Positions 6,178 through 13,753 of a stretch of 19,832 bases of DNA are shown here, piece after piece. Both the position numbers and the translations under genes were made by a program. Under the pieces are notes generated by a model. The model was not told where the DNA came from. It made no database searches and saw only the letters and a program-made list of their open reading frames with translations. The stretch's first letter is position 1. Each line of letters opens with the position of its first letter. Source of the stretch: an uncultured Muribaculaceae bacterium (lineage in GTDB: Bacteria > Bacteroidota > Bacteroidia > Bacteroidales > Muribaculaceae); the NCBI GenBank assembly GCA_905209725.1, contig CAJLTZ010000045.1, positions 1-19,832 on the forward strand. Direction: 5' to 3'.

Positions 6178-8121
6178 TCAGTATCCGAGGGGGAACCAGG
6201 GCTTGATAGCCTTGGGCATCATGCCTTCCTGCTTGATGGGCATCACGCAGAGACCGGCAGTGCGCTCCACAATCTCCATATTCATCTTCACGGAGTTGCC
6301 CTTGATGCGGACCATCAGAGCCACACCGCCCACTTTGCCGTCGGCCCAGGCCGCGGACTCATTGGTCCAGTAGCCGCTGGTCTTCCAGCCGCCGTCGAAG
6401 CTGGTGGCGAAGAGTGCGCTCGGCGAGTCGAAGATGCTTTCGGGGAAGTTGCAGTAAAGCATACCGTTGGCTTCGAAAGTAACCGACTTGGCGTTGGCAA
6501 AGATGGCATCGGAGGTAGTCACACTGTTCTTCGTGGTTGGAACGCTTTCCACTTTCACATGAGTAGCGTCGACCACAGTCCAGCGCATGGCATATTTTGT
6601 GCCGTGGATGGTCTTTACCTCTGCGTAAGAGGTTGTAAACTCCTCAACAGTAGGAGCGAACACCTCCATCTCCTCCATTGTGGGGATACGGTAGTCGGGA
6701 GGACAGGGGTTGCCCGAACGGTCTTCCCATTTGCAGATGCTCTGGTCGTTGAGATAGTCGTATTCATTCACACCGAAGATGATGGATGAATTGATAGCCT
6801 GCTGCTTGTCCCAGCCGGTGTCGGTCATCCAGGCATAGCAGGGACGCGAATCCATATCCCAGCAATAGTAGATGCGGCGCTGATCATTTGTGGAAATGGC
6901 GTCAATGCTGCGCGGGTAGCGGATCCTCGACTCTTTCATCGCGAAGCCTCCATAATATTGCACAGTAGCATAGACCACATTCATCGGGAAACCGAGCCAG
7001 CGACCCCACTGGAAATATTTGGCCTGTCCGCCGTCGCGATAGGACGCTGAGGTGAGGATGCCGTTGATCATGCCGTTGTAGTCATACTGTACAGGAGCGG
7101 CATAGCCAAAGTCCCGATCTACGTCGGTATACCAGTTGTGAGCCCATGCCTGGTTGCTTGAGCCGGTTTTATTCACCGATCCGAAAGGAGCGGAGGGATA
7201 ATCCACGGTGCCTCCCCAGTTGTCGAAGTCGCCCGGGTCGGGAGCGCCGGGATCCTCGTCGGTGAGCAGCATGTTGACTGGAACGCCTACACCCTGGCTG
7301 AGGCGCAGGAATGCGGAGGGAGCCACGGTGCGCGGATTCAGAGAGCCCTTGTATACCTTATTGTTGATTGTCACGCGGAACTCCGGAGCGAGCTGCACGC
7401 CCTCCGTGGGGAGCAGTGTCACATAGAAATCCTTGCCGCCGGTCACTGTGATTGTGCCTGCGCTGAATGTAACGCCGTTGGTCATGGTGATGTTGGCGGT
7501 GTTGTTGATGCCGGCACCGGAGATCTTCACCTTCTGGCCTGCATATTCCACGCCCTGGGGGAAGATGAGTTCAAAGTGACCGAAGGCAGTTTTGCGGCTC
7601 AGCCCCATGTCGGGAGTATAGGCTGTAGCACCTTTGATCTCCACGCTCTGTGTTGAGGTGAAGAAATCACGCTTCGAGAGCTGGTCGAGTGTACCGTCCT
7701 GGATGGAGAAATCAAAAACTGTTGGATTTGGAGCATAAAGCGGGTCGCCGTATTCCTCACCTAAGTAGATGAAATTGAAATTGGCGGTGCCGTCGGGGAT
7801 ACCGGCAAGCGTCAGGAACCCGTCAAAGGTAGCGGTGGGTTGGCCGGCGCCCTCTACGATGTCGAGCACGCCGAGTTTGTTGCCTTCACTGTCAGTGACA
7901 AGCACTTTGTCGGTGGAGCCCCACACACAATTCAGGTCGCCATTCTCCTCAGAGAGCACGGAGCGTGTGGCGTCAGATTCGCGTGTGATATTCACGGAGA
8001 GTTTCACCTGACGCTCTCCGGCGTCATAGCCGAGGTCGTCGCTCGAGCAGGAGGAGAATCCCCCTGCGAGGAGCATAGCGCCTCCGAGCATCGGCAGCCA
8101 TTTGCTGATCATACTGTTCAT
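6178..8121 (-). CDS. Fimbrillin-family lipoprotein with C-terminal adhesin-like module (distal paralogue)
   Basis: A 647-residue predicted surface lipoprotein, the seventh and last gene of the operon. The signal peptide ends at GGFSSC, lipid Cys C25. SSDD follows, resembling the Bacteroidetes export signal that sends lipoproteins to the cell surface. Residues 38-285 form a fimbrillin (Mfa-like) domain, including DMGLSRKTAFGHFELIFP (171-188). They closely parallel the next paralogue upstream (8148-10139) up to TVAPSAFLRLSQGVGVPV (265-282). After an Asp/Pro-rich linker, residues 300-647 are different. They carry KYFQWGRWLGF (368-378), CPPDYRIPTMEEMEVF (473-488) and SGYWTNESAAW (582-592), a pattern like FISUMP or C-type-lectin-like modules; this assignment is inferred. 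Translation may begin at M1 or M4. It probably serves as a tip or accessory adhesin subunit. Confidence 0.85.
   Translation of the reverse strand: MNSMISKWLPMLGGAMLLAGGFSSCSSDDLGYDAGERQVKLSVNITRESDATRSVLSEENGDLNCVWGSTDKVLVTDSEGNKLGVLDIVEGAGQPTATFDGFLTLAGIPDGTANFNFIYLGEEYGDPLYAPNPTVFDFSIQDGTLDQLSKRDFFTSTQSVEIKGATAYTPDMGLSRKTAFGHFELIFPQGVEYAGQKVKISGAGINNTANITMTNGVTFSAGTITVTGGKDFYVTLLPTEGVQLAPEFRVTINNKVYKGSLNPRTVAPSAFLRLSQGVGVPVNMLLTDEDPGAPDPGDFDNWGGTVDYPSAPFGSVNKTGSSNQAWAHNWYTDVDRDFGYAAPVQYDYNGMINGILTSASYRDGGQAKYFQWGRWLGFPMNVVYATVQYYGGFAMKESRIRYPRSIDAISTNDQRRIYYCWDMDSRPCYAWMTDTGWDKQQAINSSIIFGVNEYDYLNDQSICKWEDRSGNPCPPDYRIPTMEEMEVFAPTVEEFTTSYAEVKTIHGTKYAMRWTVVDATHVKVESVPTTKNSVTTSDAIFANAKSVTFEANGMLYCNFPESIFDSPSALFATSFDGGWKTSGYWTNESAAWADGKVGGVALMVRIKGNSVKMNMEIVERTAGLCVMPIKQEGMMPKAIKPWFPLGY
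7281..7332 (-). repeat. 52-nt near-identical block, copy 1
   Basis: These bases match 9293-9344 at 50 of 52 positions. They encode the end of the shared fimbrillin half (TVAPSAFLRLSQGVGVPV), after which the two proteins diverge. Nearby shared coding sequence differs at many more synonymous sites. Confidence 0.8.
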
Positions 8122-8147
8122 TTCTATATAAATTTAGTATTTATTAA

Positions 8148-10139
8148 TCAAGGATTGATAATGATGCAGCGGATAGCGTGGGCATCCTGTGCAGGAGTGA
8201 GGATACGGCCCACATATGAGGTGCCGTTTTCTGAGCCGAAGCGCGAGCCGTCGTCAAGACGGAAGGTAGCGATCTTCTTCTGATCGCTCATCCAATAGCC
8301 GCCCTGATAGTTCTTGCCGGCATCGGAGATATTCTCATAACTGATGTTCACCACGGGCGATGTGCGCAGATAGACATTCCATTTGCCGAAGGGCATGGGC
8401 TGCATGAAATCGAGAGTCACGATGTATCCGTTCTTGTATTTGTGCTGGTGATAATATGCCTTGATGCCGCCGGTGGCCGGGAAGCGGCGCACCTCTACGT
8501 TGGCGTCGCTCCATGTGGAGGCAGTGATCTGGCTCTTTGTGAAGTCGGCGGGAACCATGAGGGCCTTGATCACAAGCACCTGCTGCTGTCCGTGGCTCTC
8601 CCAACTCCAGGAGATGGCATATTTCGAGCCGTCGGCGAGTTCACGTACGTCGGAAGTGGTGGTTGTGGTCTTGAATGTAGACTCGGAGGAAAGCTGAGTG
8701 CCTGCCGGGAAGATTTCCGTATAGTCCTCGTCGGTGGGGAGACGGTAGCCTGCGGGGCAAACATCCTTCTCGTTCATGGCCTTGGCGCGTTCGCTCCAGG
8801 TGTTTCCGCCGCCGGAGAAGGTTGAGGGCCAGTAATCGGCGTTGACATTGACTGAATAGTCGGCAGTCGACATATAGCCGAGGAAATCGTTATAAACAGA
8901 ACTGTTGAAGTAGGATGTGGCCTGGGTAGGTTTGGCGATGAAGAACCAGTCGCGCTTTGTGTCATTCTTCAGCGGGTTGGTGTTAAGGTAAAGTGAGCCT
9001 GTTTTGTAATAATACCGGCCATTCATGTATTGCAGTCCCATGGCAGCGTTGAAAGAGTTCAGGCCATAGCCTCCATATTTGTAAGAGTTGAGCGATGCAT
9101 CCCAGGTGTAGGGTTCGGTGTAGTCGGAGAAACCGTGAGAGCGACCCCACTGATAGAGGGAACCTCCTGCGTATTCATCCGTGGAAACATAAGAGGTGCC
9201 GGTGGCGGGGTTGTACACGAGGTTGCCCTTGGCCCATTTGCGAAGCGGGTTCTTGGAGTGGTCCACGGATTTGTCGACAGTCATCTTTACGGGGACGCCT
9301 ACACCCTGGCTGAGGCGCAGGAAAGCGGAGGGAGCCACGGTGCGAGCATCGAGTGTGCCGATGTATTTCACGCCGTTCACGGTGACGCTGAACTCAGGAG
9401 CCATCTGTACGCCTGGTTTTGGAAGGAGGGTGATGTAGAAGTCCTTGGATGGAACTGTGATAGGGCCTTCCGTGAAATCGATCTTATTGGTCATTGAGAT
9501 GGAGACGGCGTTGTTGATGCCGGCGCCGGAGATGGTCACGGTCTCGCCGTTATAGTTCACACCTTCGGGGAAGATGAGTTCGAAATGGCCGAAGGCGATT
9601 TTGCGAGAAAGACCCATATCCTTAGTGTAGGCCATGGCGCCATTAATCTCCACGCTTTGGGTAGAGGTGAAGAAATCGGAAGCCTCCATATCCTTGAAAT
9701 CACCCGACTGGGAAGCAAAACTGCGCACTGCAGGATCAGCCACCTTAAGTGGCTCCTTTACATTGCGGCCGAGGTATAGGAAGTTGAAGTCAGTGGTGCC
9801 GTCGGGGATACCGGCGAGTTGCAGCATACCGTCGAAAGTAGCCGTGGGCTTGCCTGCGCCCTCCTTGATGGCGAGCACACCGAGTTTGTTGCCCTTATTA
9901 TCGGTAACGAGCACTTGGTCGGTAGATTCCCACACGCAGTTGAGGTTGCCGTCCACTTCGGTGAGTGTGGAGCGGGTAGCGTCGTAATCGCGGGAGATTT
10001 TAACGGAAAGTTTCACCTTTCGCTGGCTGTCGGCGGAGCCGAAGTCGTCGCTGGCGCAAGAAGCAAAACCGGCAGCGAAGAGAGCGGCGGCGCCTGCGCC
10101 AAGCAGGTAATTACGGAAAAAATTCGCTTTCATAATCAA
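8148..10139 (-). CDS. Fimbrillin-family lipoprotein with C-terminal adhesin-like module (middle paralogue)
   Basis: A 663-residue paralogue of the downstream gene, separated from it by 26 nt. It has a lipoprotein signal with Cys C28 (AAGFASCASDD) and an acidic surface-export-like motif. M3 may be the true start (10133), since MKANFF is the more usual opening. The fimbrillin half (residues 41-286) includes DMGLSRKIAFGHFELIFP and many stretches identical to the downstream paralogue. The C-terminal part (about 297-663) carries NPLRKWAKGNLVY, SLYQWGRSHGF (327-337), CPAGYRLPTDEDYTEIF (461-477), GGYWMSDQ (613-620) and a final AIRCIIINP. That order (QWGR, CPxGYRxPT, GYWxSD, xRC near the end) resembles the FISUMP paralogous domain. 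I infer a ligand- or surface-binding tip subunit. Function cannot be assigned more exactly. Confidence 0.85.
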   Translation of the reverse strand: MIMKANFFRNYLLGAGAAALFAAGFASCASDDFGSADSQRKVKLSVKISRDYDATRSTLTEVDGNLNCVWESTDQVLVTDNKGNKLGVLAIKEGAGKPTATFDGMLQLAGIPDGTTDFNFLYLGRNVKEPLKVADPAVRSFASQSGDFKDMEASDFFTSTQSVEINGAMAYTKDMGLSRKIAFGHFELIFPEGVNYNGETVTISGAGINNAVSISMTNKIDFTEGPITVPSKDFYITLLPKPGVQMAPEFSVTVNGVKYIGTLDARTVAPSAFLRLSQGVGVPVKMTVDKSVDHSKNPLRKWAKGNLVYNPATGTSYVSTDEYAGGSLYQWGRSHGFSDYTEPYTWDASLNSYKYGGYGLNSFNAAMGLQYMNGRYYYKTGSLYLNTNPLKNDTKRDWFFIAKPTQATSYFNSSVYNDFLGYMSTADYSVNVNADYWPSTFSGGGNTWSERAKAMNEKDVCPAGYRLPTDEDYTEIFPAGTQLSSESTFKTTTTTSDVRELADGSKYAISWSWESHGQQQVLVIKALMVPADFTKSQITASTWSDANVEVRRFPATGGIKAYYHQHKYKNGYIVTLDFMQPMPFGKWNVYLRTSPVVNISYENISDAGKNYQGGYWMSDQKKIATFRLDDGSRFGSENGTSYVGRILTPAQDAHAIRCIIINP
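9293..9344 (-). repeat. 52-nt near-identical block, copy 2
   Basis: The partner of 7281-7332, with two mismatches over 52 nt. It lies at the boundary between the shared fimbrillin domain and the variable C-terminal module, where recombination could exchange modules. Confidence 0.8.
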
Positions 10140-10160
10140 TAATGTTTTTCAATTGGCAGA

Positions 10161-10184
10161 CAGAAGGAGGGTCAACTCCTTCTG
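10161..10184 (-). other. Intergenic hairpin between two fimbrillin paralogues
   Basis: CAGAAGGAG (10161-10169) and CTCCTTCTG (10176-10184) form a perfect 9-bp stem with a 6-nt loop, in the 58-nt gap between genes. In the minus-strand transcript it is followed by an A-rich tract, not U residues, so it is unlikely to terminate. RNA processing or stabilisation of the downstream message is possible. Confidence 0.6.
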
Positions 10185-10197
10185 CCTTATAAGGGGG

Positions 10198-12045
10198 TTA
10201 TTGTTTCTTGATACATCTAATAGGGCAGGCTACTGCATTGTTGAATCCTGCAAGGTACAGACCACTTTCTATTGTGAGTTTATTGTAAACGTCCATTATA
10301 ACATTAAGAGCTTTTTGTGCGGCATCGGATGCCCAAAAATATCCACCATAATTCATGTATCTTTCAGAATATACAAAGCGTGGAGGATAACTATTATTTA
10401 TTAAAATAGATCCCCAATCGAGTGGGCGGGCAATCCAATATCCGCTACGAGATTTTACGCAACCACCATAAATATATCCATATGCACGAAAATCTCGAAC
10501 TTTTACACCGTTATTTGCATTCCAGAAATTATCATCATTCGGAATTGAAGTAATTGAATCGTCAATCACACGGCATTCAATTCTCATGAAATAACAGTTG
10601 TAGTCAGTGTCTGCATATCCAGACCATCTGAATGCGCATCTTGTACCATCATCCATAGTCTTGATTTGAGTTAGACCATCACCTTCCCAGATGCCAAATC
10701 CCAAATAGCCATGACCTCCGTTTGATGCATCCGGCATAATTTCTTGCCAATCTTTTATAGATGGTATAGTCCAGCCTTCAGGGCATGGTGAATCATAAGA
10801 GTATCCATTCGTTATAGCCCGCTCAAACCAATTTTCCCCTTTGGCAGGTGTACGGTAATCTCCATTATGAGATCCGTCTATAAGGAAGTGATTGGGAATT
10901 TTGGAGAATGTAGTGGATTGGTTATAACAAGAAATGATATTAGTAGTGCCATCACCAGGCCAGGGTGAAACTCCTGTCATTGATACTTCTACAGCGTATG
11001 TATTTCCACTGGCTGCTGCACTTGAAGATGAATAGCCTACGTTTCTGCCAAACTGATAATAGTCACCTTTTTGCAGAGGATCATCTCTAAAATCAGAAGT
11101 TGCCGAGGTCCCTCTTGATACACAATAGAGGTCGGTTTCTGCCCATTTTTCAAGAGGATTAACGTTGCCTATCTTGGCAACCATATCAATCTTAAAACCT
11201 TTAGACTGGTCGTTGGTGTCAGAATAATAAATGCCGGCTTTTAACTCTCCGTTTCTTGTTGTTGTACCGGTATATGTAATACCGCCGATTTTAACTGAGA
11301 AATTGCAAGTTATTGTTTCGGCACCTGCTGCAGGAACGAGCGCCAAGTAAATATCATTTCCAGAACCATTTACTGTGATTGTACCATCTACAGGAAGAGG
11401 TCGGTTATTCTTATCAAGTTTTAGTTGAACATATGGCTTGATGTTTGTTCCGCTAATTGTGATAGGTTCGTTGCCTCTTTTAACTCCATTTGGAAGATTA
11501 AGAGTGAAGTGGGCAAATGCCATTTGCCGTTGAAGGTTTAGATTTTCGCTATATCCAACACCATTTTCAATCTTGACTGTGGAGTTATATTGATAAAGAG
11601 CGTCATATTTGGCAAGACCTGCCAATGTGCCATCTTGTTCAGACACATCAACGGTGTATGTATTCTTAATATCTTCAGAAACCTTTTTACCATCCCCGAG
11701 GTAGGTAAATACGAGTGGAACAGCATCGCCATCTGGTACATCGTGAAGCGTTCCATAGAAATAGCCAAAAGTTTCGCCTGCGCCTTGTTCAAGGGTTAAA
11801 TAACCCTTTGATGCACCAGATGTGGGATCTGAAACGAGAATCTGGTCTCCATCTTTCCAGGTGCATGTAAGAACGCCATCTACGATATTCATAGAAGTGC
11901 GAGTTTCCGAGGCGTCAGGTCGTGAAACTCCCACGCGGAGGGTGACGGTGCGGCCGTTGCTTTCCAGAGTGGCGTCGTCGCTTTGGCAGGCGGTGAGGCC
12001 GGCAAGCGCGAGCAGGGTGACGCCTAAGGTTAAGATCTTTTTCAT
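10198..12045 (-). CDS. Fimbrillin-family lipoprotein with C-terminal adhesin-like module (proximal paralogue, compositional mosaic)
   Basis: A 615-residue predicted surface lipoprotein with lipid Cys C20 (LAGLTACQSDD). The fimbrillin half (about 32-290) has the family landmarks TCTWKDGDQILVSD (60-73) and NLQRQMAFAHFTLNLP (170-185). It is clearly more distant from the two downstream paralogues than they are from each other. The C-terminal half includes NPLEKWAETDLYC (296-308), YYQFGRNVGY (329-338), CPEGWTIPSIKDW (421-433), GGYFWASDAA (567-576) and PIRCIKKQ at the end, again FISUMP-like. Base composition changes sharply inside the gene. The first 130-150 coding bases are GC-rich (about 68% in 11941-12000), while the body is AT-rich (about 38% in 10861-10920), unlike its neighbours. 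This suggests that a foreign body was joined to a resident signal-peptide region. Confidence 0.85.
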   Translation of the reverse strand: MKKILTLGVTLLALAGLTACQSDDATLESNGRTVTLRVGVSRPDASETRTSMNIVDGVLTCTWKDGDQILVSDPTSGASKGYLTLEQGAGETFGYFYGTLHDVPDGDAVPLVFTYLGDGKKVSEDIKNTYTVDVSEQDGTLAGLAKYDALYQYNSTVKIENGVGYSENLNLQRQMAFAHFTLNLPNGVKRGNEPITISGTNIKPYVQLKLDKNNRPLPVDGTITVNGSGNDIYLALVPAAGAETITCNFSVKIGGITYTGTTTRNGELKAGIYYSDTNDQSKGFKIDMVAKIGNVNPLEKWAETDLYCVSRGTSATSDFRDDPLQKGDYYQFGRNVGYSSSSAAASGNTYAVEVSMTGVSPWPGDGTTNIISCYNQSTTFSKIPNHFLIDGSHNGDYRTPAKGENWFERAITNGYSYDSPCPEGWTIPSIKDWQEIMPDASNGGHGYLGFGIWEGDGLTQIKTMDDGTRCAFRWSGYADTDYNCYFMRIECRVIDDSITSIPNDDNFWNANNGVKVRDFRAYGYIYGGCVKSRSGYWIARPLDWGSILINNSYPPRFVYSERYMNYGGYFWASDAAQKALNVIMDVYNKLTIESGLYLAGFNNAVACPIRCIKKQ

Positions 12046-12110
12046 GTTATGTTGTTTTAATTTATTAATTGCGTTTTCTTACTAAGGTTAAATTATCAAT
12101 TCTATTTTAT

Positions 12111-12200
12111 GGGTGGCGGGGACGCCACCCCCTCCAAAAGTGGTTGGCGGGGGGAGTTTCACCTCCCCGCGCCATAAAGGGATTGCTGATTGTCAGCAAT
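12111..12200 (-). other. Three tandem hairpins in the gap before the adhesin-like paralogues
   Basis: Three stems lie side by side: gggtggcg / cgccaccc (12111-12118, 12123-12130; 8 bp perfect), ggcgggggga / tccccgcgcc (12146-12155, 12164-12173; 9 of 10 pairs) and attgctga / tcagcaat (12182-12189, 12193-12200; 8 bp perfect). In the minus-strand RNA they follow the stop codon at 12215. No U-run comes after any of them, only AUAAAAUAG. No full promoter is visible in the remaining 65 nt before the next ATG. They fit partial termination, processing or 3'-end protection. Confidence 0.7.
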
Positions 12201-12214
12201 GAATGGTTCGCTGA

Positions 12215-13693
12215 TTACCAGCCACCGCCGATAATCTCACCACCTGTGCCAGCACCGCTGAGCTTCTGCCAGATCGGGTAAAGGTTCTTCTTGATTACCT
12301 TTGTACCGCCGATATCCTCTGCATTAGCCATGTCAGCTGCTGTGAACTCAACTGTTGCTACAGCAGTTGTACCACCTTCGGTGAGCGACCAGCCCAAGAA
12401 CTTGTAACCTTCCTTCTCTGTGGGATTAAGATCAGCTGTTTGGAGAGTATGGGGCAGAGTTACGTTATCCTCGTAATATTTCTTGCCATTAGTAATGGAA
12501 GCGTCAATGATACCTACGGAGTACGTGTTCTGCTTAACCATCACGTAGTAGGTGGCTGTGGGCGCCTTGTTCGTGAGGGTCTTGGCTTCGCCCTTGACGT
12601 CGGTCTTGCCAGCATCGCCTTCTGCGTAGATCTTCACGATGGAAGCGCCGCCGCTGTAGATGTTGTTGAGGTCGAAGTCGATTGCGTTGCCCTCGAAGTC
12701 GCTGCCTACAGTGAAGTCAAGTGTGAGAGCCTTGACAGCCTTCTGTGCGGTGCGATAGGGATTAGCGAAGCCATCGAGGGCGTTGCCGTCTTCACCTACG
12801 AGTACATAGTCAACCTTATAGTTGACAGCCTCTTCCATCTCGATGGTAACGGGAACACCGTTCTGATAACCGGCGTTGATGAACTCGTTGACCTTCCAAT
12901 TGTGTGCACCGTTGAGTTTGCCTACATAAGTAACTTCATCGATAGTAGCAACGAAAGAGATCTCGGCAGCCTCCTTAACGGGGATAGCGAGGTACATGTC
13001 GTTGGTGTTAACCGTGATGTCGCCGTTGCCGGTGGCAGTCAGCTCGTTAGTGTAGGAAACCGACATATTGGTGTACTGTCCGGTCTCCACTGTGATCTGC
13101 TCGTTGTTGTATTCAACGGGGAAGTTGAGTTTGAAGTGAGCGAAAGCGAGGTCGCGGGAGAGACCCATATCCTCGGCGTAAGCACCTGTTGCGCTTACCT
13201 CCACCTGAGTAGTGGCGCGGAGGTAGTCTTTGTCGGAGAGATTGGCTGCGGCACCTGTCTGTGTAGCGTAGTCAAAGTCGAAAGATGCGGGCTTCTCAGC
13301 ATTTGCCTCAGCACCAGGCACATAGATGAAGTGGAAGTTCTGCTGGGGAGTGTTTACGTCGAGACCAGTGAGGATACCGTCGAAGAGAGCGTGGTCGGTG
13401 CCGACACCCTCGGTGGGGGTAAGGTCGCCGAGGTAGTTGCCTGCCTCAGTGAAGACAGCGACAACGTCGCCCTTCTCCCAAGTACACTTGAGGGAAGCGA
13501 GAGCCTGACCCTCTTCGGGAGAGATCTCGGTGAGCTGTGTACGGGTGTTCTGACCCACACCGGGGTATGAGAGTTCGACGCGCATGGGCACTTTTGCTGT
13601 ATTTGCGCCGGATTCAATCATTTCCTCGCTGGAGCAGGAAGTCATTGCGATACCTGCGAGAGCAGCGAAAGAAACATAAAGAAGTTTGTTCAT
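12215..13693 (-). CDS. Fimbrillin-family lipoprotein with one InlB-type B-repeat
   Basis: A 492-residue predicted surface pilin. Signal peptide and lipobox end at C20 (IAMTSCSSEE), with an acidic stretch after the cysteine. Residues 35-285 form the fimbrillin domain, with CTWEKGDVVAVFTEAGNYLG (70-89) and DMGLSRDLAFAHFKLNFP (175-192), relating it to the three downstream paralogues. Residues 286-400 are a further beta-rich region that I do not recognise. Residues 428-476 (EGYKFLGWSLTEGG... LYPIWQK) match the Listeria-Bacteroides (InlB B) repeat, a small ubiquitin-like beta fold. The protein ends in a Gly-rich tail, GAGTGGEIIGGGW. Similar tails occur in the preceding operon gene. It could be a structural (stalk) subunit; assembly by strand donation is known for Bacteroidales type V pili but is only inferred here. 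Confidence 0.87.
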   Translation of the reverse strand: MNKLLYVSFAALAGIAMTSCSSEEMIESGANTAKVPMRVELSYPGVGQNTRTQLTEISPEEGQALASLKCTWEKGDVVAVFTEAGNYLGDLTPTEGVGTDHALFDGILTGLDVNTPQQNFHFIYVPGAEANAEKPASFDFDYATQTGAAANLSDKDYLRATTQVEVSATGAYAEDMGLSRDLAFAHFKLNFPVEYNNEQITVETGQYTNMSVSYTNELTATGNGDITVNTNDMYLAIPVKEAAEISFVATIDEVTYVGKLNGAHNWKVNEFINAGYQNGVPVTIEMEEAVNYKVDYVLVGEDGNALDGFANPYRTAQKAVKALTLDFTVGSDFEGNAIDFDLNNIYSGGASIVKIYAEGDAGKTDVKGEAKTLTNKAPTATYYVMVKQNTYSVGIIDASITNGKKYYEDNVTLPHTLQTADLNPTEKEGYKFLGWSLTEGGTTAVATVEFTAADMANAEDIGGTKVIKKNLYPIWQKLSGAGTGGEIIGGGW

Positions 13694-13753
13694 AATAAAA
13701 GTTAGTGAAAAATTGTTTGAGTCAATTATAATACGCCTAATTCAGCGGGGTGA

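Noticed and set aside
8148..10139. Diversity-generating retroelement target
   Set aside because: The C-terminal modules may be lectin-like, but no reverse transcriptase, template repeat or accessory gene is present in the window, and no variable-repeat copy was seen.
10161..10184. Intrinsic terminator between paralogues
   Set aside because: The stem is good, but in the transcribed direction it is followed by A residues rather than a U-run.
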